Positions 23,775-34,688 of a DNA stretch of 64,000 nt are shown here, piece after piece. The stretch is taken from assembly GCF_000208745.1 (NCBI RefSeq), contig NC_030850.1:4688011-4752010 (forward strand), read 5' to 3'. Source of the DNA: Theobroma cacao (taxonomy: Eukaryota; Streptophyta; Magnoliopsida; Malvales; Malvaceae). Below the pieces are notes generated by a model. It searched no databases, had not been told where the DNA came from, and saw only the letters and a list, made by a program, of their open reading frames with translations. The stretch's first letter is position 1. Every line of letters starts with the position of its first letter. Made by a program: the position numbers and the translations under genes.

Positions 23775-26700
23775 TCAATCATCATCTGAGCCAAGGACCT
23801 CCTGCTTAAGGTCTTCAATTTTAGCAGCCAACTCCTCCCTGTTTTTCTGCCAAATGCATAATAAAAAGAATTAGAAATTCTCTTCGTCATTTGGGGATTC
23901 TTTACAATATCAATCACTCAAATTGCTACCTTGAATAACAGGTACCGTGAGCCGAACCAGAGTGAGTAGCCAAGACCCACAATTTCCATCAACTTCGGGA
24001 ACTGAATGTTACAATATAAATCATCATTCAAAAGAAATATAAATATCTTTTTTGTGATCCAGAAACTCAGATATCACAGAAATTTTTAAAACATACCAAT
24101 GGAATTGAGTCAATAGCACTGACAACAGCTGAAGCTAGCCACAAAGCAACCAAGGCGCCACTTCCATATAATATAATTGAATTTGCATCTTCAGAGTCAA
24201 GCTGCAAGCATTTAATGATCAAGTCATCAGTACCTCAAACCATGGCAAACCAAAAGAATTTATAAAAATAAAGCAAATCAACTAAACTCTGAAATTAAAA
24301 ATAAACATAGTATTGAGAGCAACACTGTGTTTCAAATCATCCTCTTCCTACATCAACCATATTATTCTCTCTCATTACATTGAAATGATCAAAATTAAAA
24401 TAAAACAAAGAGAAAGAATACCGAAAAAAAAAGACAGGGCATAAGAATAAAAAAAAAAAATCAACAGTAACAGATGAAGAAACACTCTTCAAAGAGAACA
24501 TTACAAAGAAAAAATAATGGGTCAGTGATGCAAAAAATTTAAAAAAGAAATAAAGGTTGAGGAAGTACTTAAGCCTAGGATCAAGAACTTGAAATAAATC
24601 AGGCAAAAATCTAAACTGGCAAGCAGCAATGAAGCAGCTTTGAGGAAATAATGTCGGAGAGAGAGACAAGCAACAGACAAACTCCATAGATTGAGTTGCT
24701 CAGGAAAGAATCAAGGAAGAAAACCTTCTAATGCAAAAAGGGGCAGCCAAAACCATGACGAAAGAGATACAAAAAACTTTTAAAAAAAATCATACTGCCC
24801 AGATAACAACCAACTTCGACCTCATTGTTGACATCTCAGCCAGAAATGGCCCTAACTTTCATCAAATTTAGTGATCATCCATAAAAACATTTGCACCCTA
24901 AAGAGAGTGAAATTTTTTATAAATGGGAATTAAAAAAAACCCCTAAATCTTGCTCTGAGGAAGTATATGAATTTAAACAAATTGTGTTGCTCAGGTAACC
25001 GCTCAGATTGACATGGTTGTCAATGTTTCATAAAAAATTTCATAAATTCTAGTAGTCATCACGGCAACCAATTTGCATATTCATTGAAGAAACAATTGAA
25101 CACTTTTAGTAAATAAAACCCAAAACAAGGCAAAGAATAAAAGGGTGGATCTAACCTTAGCTACCAAGGATTTGGGGCAAAATTTACAAGTACTCATGGA
25201 AAAGTGAGAATTTAAAATGAAGCTATGTGATACACGTATGAAATAGCTTCAAAGGCCTAAGACTAAAACAGAAAAGAACATATAGGTAAAAGAGAAGCAG
25301 AACAATAATTCAATTAAATTCAAGCAATTAACAGTGCAAAGTAAAAGAAAAACAGAAAAGTTATGGTAACCAAGAGAAAGAGAGATAGAAAGAGTTTGTA
25401 TGTTCTGAAAAGGGAAAATATGTTGCTCAGACAACAATTCACATGAAAATGGTTGTCACTGTCTAACAAAGAATTACCCTTTGACCAAATTTTGATGGTT
25501 ATGACAGTAAAAATTTGCATTTGAGAAGACAGGCAATAATTTAATGAATGGAAATATCAAAAACAAGGCATAGGTAGCAAAATGATTTAGTGATACAAAA
25601 ACTTGACAATATTTTATCCTTGGAGGGAACATTAAGTGAGAACAGGTATTAGCTTATCATGTTGCTCAGGTAACCGCTCAGTTCGACAAAGTTGTCGACT
25701 CTTCATCAAGTATTTACAATATACTTTAACTAATTCTGATACTCATCATGGCAACCGTTATAATTTTAATTGAAGAACTGGAGAAAAAACATAATAAACA
25801 AAACCTCAAAACAATGAGGGGAACAAAAGTGATTGACTGCAACCAAAATTGGAAAATGGCTCTTGTTATCAAAAAGGAACGTGGGGGTAAGAAGAAATGG
25901 CAGCTGACAGAAAAACAAGTTCCTACCAACCAAGAATTTTGAGTGGGAAGAAACAAATAGCTTATCACCAAAACATCCAATCAGAACACAAAACATAATA
26001 AAGGACACAAAAGTAGGAAATATATAAAACAATTAAGTCACTAGGTTGCTCAGGTAACCGCTCAGGATCAACACAATGGTCGAAGTCTCATCAAGCATTC
26101 AACAAATGCCATTCAATGATTCCAAAACCTCATCATTGCAACCAAATTTGACAACAAAAAGTAACATCAAAAGGCCAAAAAATTTTCTTTTCTCACTTAG
26201 TAACATAACTAACGAGGTTAAAAAAATAACTCTGATGTTTCTTTTTGTCAATTCATTCTAATGCCAGAAAAGCACCTTCCAAATGATTGAACAATTAATT
26301 GTTAGACAACTCATAAATGTTTCCTTCCAATTTGATAACATGCCATTTAATTATATGTAAGATCAAACAAGCAATGAGTTTTATGTTTCTAAACAGTGCA
26401 TCTCAGCAAAACACAAGTAATCAACCTTCGTTTTCTTTTCTCTTTATATTCAGAAATTAACCTTTCATATCACAAGTATAATAGAAACGATGATGCATAT
26501 TGAAACAGTGTAAAGTGAGTAAGCAATGGGAAAACCTTTGCTTTAAGGTTCTCCAAAAACTGAAATATTTGCGATTCCACATCGACACCCGACTCTTCTT
26601 TAGGTTCTTCCGGCGGCAGCTTCTCATTGTATTTATTCTTCTCCATCGCCGGAACTTCTTCCAATGTGACCACGCCGTCCCGATCATCACCGAAAAATCT

Positions 26701-27132
26701 ATTCGGACCGGTCGAGGAGGTTTCTTCGGATGTTGTTGCTTTAGGCAACGGGCTGTTAAAATACAAAACCCCTACAAAGCCCAAAAAAAAAAGAATAATT
26801 ATTACCCTAGTAGTATTTTTTTAATTACGAAGTGTAGCTTTCCACTTTCTAATCTATTAAAAAAATTCCTAAACAGTACTACAAGAACAACATATCAAAA
26901 GAAAACAAAAAATGAGATAGAAGAATGAAAAAGGCAGATGAAATAAGGAACAAAAAGAGAGACTAAGGTTTTTGGATTTCTTACGGGAACGGAGGCCGCG
27001 GGCGCTGGAGCGAGAAAGCGGTGGTTGGTGGAGAGAGAGAGGGGTTTTAGAAGGAAGAGAGAGAGTTGGGGTCAGGAATCTGACGGCAGGTAGAGTGGAA
27101 ATGGGTTGGGTGAGGCTCGTACAGAGCTCCAT
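23775..27132 (-). CDS. CURT1D: CURVATURE THYLAKOID 1 family protein, CURT1D-like (210 aa)
   Basis: Five exons: 27132-26985, 26771-26536, 24201-24097, 24001-23930, 23846-23775, all GT-AG, totalling 633 nt. CURT1 proteins sit in grana margins and bend the thylakoid membrane. Residues 1 to about 55 are Ser/Thr/Pro/Leu-rich with few acids, as in a chloroplast transit peptide. The region 55-128 is acidic and variable. Two hydrophobic helices follow, at about 137-158 (IILYGSGALVALWLASAVVS) and 167-186 (LMEIVGLGYSLWFGSRYLLF), then a charged helix KNREELAAKIEDLKQEVLG to the end. That is the CAAD/CURT1 layout. The start MELCTSLT matches my memory of Arabidopsis CURT1D. An in-frame upstream ATG at 27198 lies close to the likely cap site and is not preferred. 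The 2.3-kb second intron holds a repeat array. CURT1 membership is firm; the D subtype less so. Confidence 0.9.
24690..26150. repeat. Intronic direct-repeat array in the CURT1 gene
   Basis: The core GTTGCTCAGGTAACCGCTCAG occurs at about 24986, 25661 and 26046, with diverged copies near 24695, 24794 and 25422. Each good copy is followed by a GACA...GTYG stretch, then CTCATCAAG or TTCATAAAA, and some 70-90 bases later by ATCAYSGCAACC. Further on, AAAACAAGGC-like words recur. The unit is therefore several hundred bp (spacing 385-675) and not only the core. All copies lie in the same orientation within the intron between exons 2 and 3. No coding sequence. This may be an old tandem duplication or a small repeat family. 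Confidence 0.65.
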
Positions 27133-28849
27133 CTTTCTGAGTGAAAAGAGGAGAGTGAAGCTTGAAGTTATGAGAGAAATGCGACTCTGGAAGTGCACAG
27201 TGGAGAAATTTAGTATTTATTAAGGGTGGCCTGCGGTCTTTTAGGTCTAGGGTTGTCCTTCCTTGTTTCGGTAATAAGAAGTTTAGAACCAATATTTACA
27301 ACTTTTTATTGTTTTCAATGTTCTTAAGCAGCCAAATAAACAAATCTTAAGCCTAACGACAGCGTGTTACTGTTATTTCCTTTCTTCTCCAATTTTTGAG
27401 ATATAGCAAATAATGTCTATCCTCCGATTTTTTTATAAGATATAATACTTTAAAGTGTTTATGAATTATTTTAAAAATTTTATATAAAATTTTACTTTTG
27501 TTTAATTAAATTTTTTTTGTTTTTTTGAATGGTCAAATAATAATTGATAGTTGATTAATCAAAATATCACTGATTATTTATATCTCACTCTATGTTGACG
27601 TAAAAAATAAAAATATCATATAATCATATTATCATGTCAAATTTTTTTAAAAATATATATAAAATATTAATATTAATTATCAATTTATATATGTTACAAA
27701 GTAAACATTAAATATGACATAGATGAAGTATATTTTTTTTGTTAGAAGAAAAAAATTTAAATTTTATTTTTAAAATAAAAATTTTATAGTAATTAATAAA
27801 TAAAATACTCTGAAATACATATTTTTTAATCCTATAGCAAGCGTGCTGAGATGGAAGTGAATCTTCCTATTTAAGGTTTTGGGCTGATGTAAGCCCATTT
27901 CAATCTGATGCCATTTCGAAAAGAGCCGTGGAAGCCACTAAAAGCCCACTTCAATCCAATTCCAAACAGGAGCCTTGGCTGCCTGCCTTGGACCGAGTGT
28001 ATGCTTGCAGCAACACGGAACCAAAGAAATTTAGGGCTGAGGCCTGGGGGAAAATCTAGGCTAATAGGGAATGCATGGACATACATCAAATAAATTTTAA
28101 TGGAGATGGTGTCAGCACTTTGTTCCTTGCAACCGGTTTTCCCGCTTTCTTTGGGCAGGAGAAGTATCTCACTCGTTAAAAACAAAGAATAGACTTTCTG
28201 CAAAAGAAACTAATTCTGGTTCGTTTGGTCCTTACTATGAATTTTGAATGAGTTTCAGGCCTCATGGTGGTTCCTGACTACTGGCTTCCCCCCTTGGTTC
28301 TTGAGCACCTGGGTTTCAAAATAATAACTGTTGAACCACTACATTTGCAGCAATGACAATTGTTAATCCCCCTGAACATTATTCAATATAATTTGCAGAG
28401 ATGAAAGGACATTGGTTCTTTGGAAGCTTGGGCTTTTTATGAACGTGAACAGAGCTTTGTGTTTATTGGATATTAATGTTACAAATATCAGTTTGATGTG
28501 AATGAAATTGTTGAACATTCTGATTTTTTTTTCTTTCTTTTATCCTCAGCAAAGAGGAAACCATTTGCGGTTCAGTACAGCTTGATCGAGGAGTCCCACA
28601 AAGGACAGCTTTCTCATTATTCAACTGCGAACTCAGTATACCTAACTTCCGCTTAAGAAGTTTCGTACAGTTTTCAGGGATACGTGACTGTCAGCAGCTG
28701 ATTAGCCTCCCCAAATTTGTTACTGAGGAAGAAAATGCTAGACACAAAAGCAGGATTGTGAAATAGAAACCTCAATTCCAGGTCTTACGATAATGGAATT
28801 AAGAACAGAATACACATTGTTGATATTCCATATGTGGCACTCAAGCATT

Positions 28850-28920
28850 TGTCTTCCATGATTGGTACATACATGTCTGATCAAACAATAAAGTTCGAAT
28901 CCCATTCCTCAAATTAAACA
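28850..28920 (+). repeat. SINE-like tRNA-derived fragment
   Basis: The segment TCAAGCATTTGTCTTCCATGATTGG...AAGTTCGAATCCCATTCCTC has a decayed box A and a good box B (AGTTCGAATCC) at about 28891-28901. Its layout parallels the fragment at 32285-32365, which suggests a common source. No full tRNA fold is possible. Confidence 0.35.
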
Positions 28921-31900
28921 AAGAATTACTCCATACGCATGCAAGCTGATGAAGAAGGGGTTATACTTACTTCGAACTTTTGGACTTTGTACCTAACACA
29001 AGTGACTGGTTACTACCAAGCGACAAGGCGGTTGGCAGTTAGCACACAATTTACTGAAAATGACTGAATCATTTTCTTCCCTTACTTCGTAGTAATCTTA
29101 AAAATCCTATCCAACTAATTTTACTTAACCGCAACTTTGCCGTGGGGTTCATGCAGGGGCAGATTAATGAATTGTAAGCTGTTTGATAGTTTCGGTCCTT
29201 CAGAAAGTGGGCTCGGATGCTATGTACGTTCTCTAATCCAGTCTATCAGGTGTGTACATGTAGTGTAGATTAAGGACCATTTTCTATCCTTTCTTCCCCT
29301 CCAGAAAAAAAGCATGATTCTATTCCTAGACATCTGAAAAATGCAGCTTATAATGACGGAACATTAACTTTCTGATCGAATTTAGTGAGGTCTTGATCGT
29401 ATTCAAATTATACACGCTTCCATAATTCCAAGAATTTGCCAATGCATTGTACACATCTATCACTGTCAATCTCCTTTCAGCCTCGTGGCCTTGGCCCCTT
29501 GCCTACAATCAAGGAATGCTGAACTCCACTGTGTTCCCAAATTTGGCCAAAATGGGGTAACAAGGACAGGATCTCGATCATGAAGTTGTTCTAGAAACAT
29601 GTAAATTAATTTGCCAGTTAAGTTTTACAACATTATCATACACGTTCCACATTGAATTTCTTTTGCATTAGTTTGCAAATAAATCATTTTTGTTACTCCT
29701 AGAAATTATGGAATTAAAGTTATAAATTCTGATACGGATAGGCTTGTTTTAATACTAGTATGGATTTGAGTGATCTTAGATTCAGATCTTTCAAATGTTG
29801 ATATCACTTCAAATTTTTTCTTAAATTTGAATAAGTTTGAAATCATTTTAACATGATTTTTAAATTCTCGAGTTTGAATAAATTTAAATTTAAGTTTATT
29901 TTGCATGTCAAATTGAAGTACTCAATGAAAGCTGGATATTCTCATCATATTTCAAATCTTGGAACTAAAGACTGGCAGATGCCAAGAATAACTAGCTGTA
30001 GCTGCGATGAGATATGTTAGCTAGTTTCCAAAGCAAATGAATGTGATAAGAAAATATGCAATATATAATTCACTAGTGGCATGGCTGGAGGGAGACATGT
30101 GGAGCCAGTGTAGATCCCAGAGAAGACAATTTTATTTTATATTGGTGGTTCAGCGCTTACCATGGATTTGCAGGGGGAAGCCATGGCTGATCTTATGGAT
30201 GCTTTTGATGGAAAGAATATGGAGGGTGGTTTAAGAGGAATCACTCTCGAGAACTCGAATCTCAAACACTATCCCAAACAAAAAACAAAACAAAAAAAAA
30301 AAAGAAAACTTATCAAAGACTGTGTTTGGAGATTGGACCACAATCCTACCATGGGGTATCCAAAATTAAAGAGTTTTTTTGTTAATTAATTTGGATTTGG
30401 ATCTTATTAGCTTACGAAAAAGTGATTTAAGGCTGTTGATTGGAATTTTGTAATGTGCACGTGATATGTGTTTCGAAGTAAAGCTTCTTCGTGTTTGGCC
30501 CAAAAGAATTTTTGGGAGAAAACCCCCCAATAAAAAGAGGGGCGATAGAAAGGAAAGAATTATCTATTTTATCTATGGGAGAGTGGGGAGCATCTTTTAC
30601 TAGAGGATGGAAAAGCCTTGGAAATTTGTGTTCCTAAAGTCTTCAAAAGGGTTAAAGGGATATGCGTGCATGTGTCTTTAGATTTCAATTTGCAACGTCT
30701 TTCTTGATTGCAAGATTCAGCATTCTAAGTTAAAATTCATGCAATATAAACAAGTAGCATTCTTTTTTCGGGAGAAAAAATCTACAATAAATAAATTGAT
30801 CGACTTCTCAAAAAATTATATACATCAAATAAAGACTTTGAATATAAAAAATGATAAAAAATCATTAACAAAACTCAAAGCGAAAACCACTTTTCATGAA
30901 AGTGAATGACTTTCTAATTAACAATTAATCCAAAAACCTAATTAGTTAAGAAGCAGGAGGTAGATATTAATGAAATATGCATATCCGAATTTGTTTCAAT
31001 GTTTGAAGCCAAACGGTACGAGCAAGGACAACCCCTCCTTACATGGTACCGAAAGAACTACATTCTAGGAATAAAAGGCCATGCCACACCAATAATACGA
31101 TATAGTAAATAGTCAGCCCCTTGTGATTGTGATAAACATCAAACAAATATAGTGTAAATAATGTCATATTGTCAATCCGCATAATAATAAATAGATTCTT
31201 TGATGAATATAATTAAATAGTACATGCCGGTAGAACTCCTAGCTACTAGGCTACTTTACTTTTTTTTTCATAATTGGACACTACATTTTCCATGTCTAGC
31301 TAGCTATTCACATTTTCTGACTATTTTAGTACTACTTCCAATCATTCAAGTCAAAGAGAAAATCATAAAAATGGTTTACTGGCTTCCACATAATTGAAAT
31401 ACGGGGTATTTAAATTAATGTTTGCAAATAAAGAAAATATTATTGTAGAATAGTCATTTTGGAAAATGGATTGATCATAATGTCATGATCTACCCGTTTA
31501 AAGCTTAGCCGAATTGATTGATGGAGGAAGGGAGCTGCTATTCTTGTGTTATACATTGATTTAGACATCCAGGGTGTTTACACTGTAAACAATTTGATGC
31601 AAGGTAAGCTATGCATGGGCAGGTTTTGATTCCCCATTTCTTTCATTTGCTCATTCTGATTCTGCAGCTTGGGGTTGGGGGGCATGCATGCTCTTTAGTC
31701 CTGTCTTTTACTCGTCTAATTCTCTCCCTCGCTTTCCTTCAATGGGTTTCGAGTCCATAAAGCACGGGCTTGACAATGGGAATTATTAGAAGAAATAGTT
31801 AAATTTAGTTGGCATCTGCTAGGGTTGCAGGGGGGCACGTGTTCTCCTTTGAATTGAACATGACATTGGCATGGTCCACTGCCCCAGATCATTCTTCAAC

Positions 31901-32284
31901 ACAACCCCCCCGTTAACCCATCATTTCACTTATTTTCCCATGTATCTCTCTTTATTCTCCAACTATACCCCACATGGAATAAATGTCTTTTAAGCTTATA
32001 ATTAGCACTTAACATTATGATTATTTCTATTTTCCTTGTTATATTGTGTTATTATCCTCAAGAAAATGTTTACTTAAAAATGTGAAATAATTCTAGTTTG
32101 ATACACTTTACAATTCTTCTTCTGTTATTAGTTAAAGTTGAAGCTTAAGGTTTTAGACATGAACACTTCAAAGATCCTTGCCCAATTCTTATATTGTAAT
32201 AATAATCATAAGACTATATATAAAAGAAAGAATTTACCGAGTTAAATAAAATTATACTCCTCGTGATCAAAATGATGAAAAAGC

Positions 32285-32365
32285 ACTTGAATATTTGTCT
32301 CATTGGTTAGTGCATAATCTCCTTACTTAAAGAACAGAGTTCGAATCCCCCCTCTCTCAATTATA
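32285..32365 (+). repeat. SINE-like tRNA-derived fragment
   Basis: The segment has a box A-like motif (TGTCTCATTGGTTAGTGC) at about 32296 and box B (GAGTTCGAATCCC) at 32337-32349, followed by a CT-rich tail. Spacing fits a Pol III type 2 promoter. It lacks a proper acceptor stem, so it is not a tRNA gene. Confidence 0.4.
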
Positions 32366-33484
32366 GTAAAAAATGATGAAAAAAATGACAAATATATTAA
32401 TTTTTGAATAATTCAAAACAATTAAGATGTAAAATATTTATTTTTAAAATTTATATAATTATTTACACACGCTTTTTATTTATGTCTCGTCAACTTCAAT
32501 TACATTCAAATCATTTAACACACTTTCATATGTAATTATTATTATTTTTTTATCATCAATGCACCATTAAAAGTGCTACATAGTCAAAGTATCGAATTTT
32601 TCTTTTTTGGTGTTTGAGACAGTAAAGTTAATCGGAATTCCACCTTTTACATGAATCATGGAGTAAAACGTTCAAGTATTATCAGATTCATTCAGTCAAA
32701 CAAAACTATAGTTGTCCATTGAAATTTTTATGGTATTATTTCCCACTGCCTGAGCATTTTAGCTGGACACATCACACATTAATGGATTGAACAATAAAGC
32801 TGTCGGGCGGGGGCCAAAAAAATAAGGAAAGACATTGAAAATAGTTGAAGTCATTCGGCTTACACTAAGAAGTGGCTTGTTCACCTGTCCTCCTGTTTTA
32901 ATTGCTATATATATATATGCTTGTTATCCGTTCAGTACATTTTGCAATCTATCCCTTTTCCGACCCAAAAAAAAAAAGGAGAATTTCATTAGTCAATGAG
33001 TGTATGAAGTTTGGACTTTACTTCATATTTATACACACAATCAACTACATAAAACAATATAATTATGATTTATTTATGTACATTCGAATCGTAACGCTCT
33101 CTTTTATTGAAATATATATATATATATATATTTGTTTATAAATTATCAAAAGCTTGAACCATGATAGAAGAGGCAAAGTTAGAATTATTTCTGCCATACC
33201 TTAGCAAATGTTGGGAGGCAAAACTCAGATTGACAAGATAGCTACCCTTTCCAAACAGATAAGCAGAAAATTCTGAAGGCAGACCTCTCCATATCAGGCC
33301 CTCATATATTTTTCTTTCCTCTTTTGTTGAAGTCCCCTTGAGCATTAATTATTTTCTTTACTAAAATTACAATGTATTATTGAGGACAAAGCTTAGGTTC
33401 ATTTTCAAATGTACAAATGATGAAGAAGCATCAACCCATTTTTGACTATCACTATTTGTCCATTTAAAATGAGAGAGTGAGTGT

Positions 33485-33532
33485 GAGAGAGAGAGAGAGA
33501 GGGAGAGAGAGAGAGAGAGTGTGTGTGTGTGT
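33485..33532. repeat. (GA)n(GT)n microsatellite
   Basis: A compound run of GA dinucleotides, with one interrupting G, followed by GT dinucleotides. It lies about 1.2 kb upstream of the cyclin start codon. Length is likely polymorphic. Confidence 0.95.
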
Positions 33533-34625
33533 TGTATGTTTCTCAAGTAAAACATTAAGTTTAAAAAAATTTTGGGAGCAATAATGGCCATAAGTGAAAA
33601 TATTAATAAACATGAGGGGCATAATGGGGAAAAAGCGTGGACCCACTAAATCTCACGTTTTTGTAAGTTACTTACCCAAATTAAATATGTAATCTCTCTG
33701 TTTTTCTTTTATATAGAATGATAGTTAAATCATCACCAATCATATGCATTCATCACACAACCAAATCCCTAACAATACTAACCAAAAATCCTCATGGCAT
33801 TACAAATTTGAATGAATGGTTAAATCATAAATGCCCTTCCATTTTTACATTGATTTAAAAGCACTACCTAAGTTTCATATGAAATAAATTTTTATAATAA
33901 AAAAATAAAGAAACACAGCTTATAGTAATATAACATCGCGTATTATTTTTTTGTACGTGTAAATGTAACGTATTAAATTGACATTTTAAATATTTATCCT
34001 CATATAGAAATGTGAAGAATTTAAGTCGAATTATTATTCAACTGAGTTTTATCAGTTTTTTTATGTAGCGCATTTACGACTTTATTAATTATCTATTAAC
34101 TCGAGATAGTTAAATTTCAAACTAATAAATGATTAGCATTAAAATTATTTTAATTAGCTTATAAAATTTTGCATTTGGTTTTAATAAATGTTCTTTGTTT
34201 AATTATAATGATAATTATAATCTTTCAAATTAATTAAAAAAATAATGTTAAATTACATCAATATAAAAAGAAATGAAAAGACCTTAGGCTCATAGAAAAC
34301 ATAAATATCCTCATTTCTCATGAAAATAAAATAAGAAAATGTTTGTAGTAGTAAGTTTATTTCCTTTTTTTTTTTGCATTAATTAAAAGATTTTCCTTCT
34401 ATTTTCTTTCTTTTTTGGTTATGCCAGCCCTCTTCTCTCTCCCTCGTTTCTCCTTTTACCCTAAACTCAAGTTGTCTTCCCCTACATAAAGCTTCACTCT
34501 TTACAACAGTCTCTCCCTAGCCCCACACTCTCACTCTCCTCTTTTTGGCTTTATTGTATAATGGAAAAAAGGGTCTTCCCCACAAGCCACTGATAAACCC
34601 TTTTATACACAAAGCTTTAACCTTG

Positions 34626-34673
34626 ATGAGTAGAGTAGTTTTTTTGGGGTTTTATAGTACCTCACTTTTTTAG
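34626..34673 (+). other. Upstream ORF (15 codons) before the cyclin
   Basis: The ATG at 34626 opens a 15-codon frame that stops with TAG, 15 nt before the cyclin ATG at 34689. A second short frame (10 codons) begins at 34561, but it may lie upstream of the transcript start. Such short distances favour reinitiation failure and hence reduced cyclin translation. This is inference from position alone. The leader is very pyrimidine-rich (34420-34550). Confidence 0.4.
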
Positions 34674-34688
34674 GCCCCTCTCTTAAAA

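Larger units (their letters stand above)
27133..34560. other. Long intergenic region between CURT1 and the cyclin
   Basis: I find no supported gene in these 7.4 kb. A possible minus-strand TATA (AATAAATA near 27218) belongs to CURT1. A stretch at 27430-27700 resembles part of the 22.4-kb MITE. The block at 27850-29600 is GC-richer than its surroundings but is full of stops in all frames. SINE-like heads occur at 28850 and 32290. A simple AT run is at 33113-33130, and the (GA)n(GT)n run is listed separately. The open frames at 30037-30389 and 33136-33345 have no recognisable product. Confidence 0.45.

Noticed and set aside
26869..27198. Longer CURT1 start at 27198 (MHFQSR)
   Set aside because: It lies too near the likely cap site, and the family start matches MELC at 27132.
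32285..32365. Second tRNA gene
   Set aside because: Box A and box B are present, but there is no pairing acceptor stem or anticodon arm, so it is called a SINE-like fragment.
33485..33532. Leu/Ser-repeat peptide across the (GA)n(GT)n run
   Set aside because: It is a translation of a microsatellite, not a protein.
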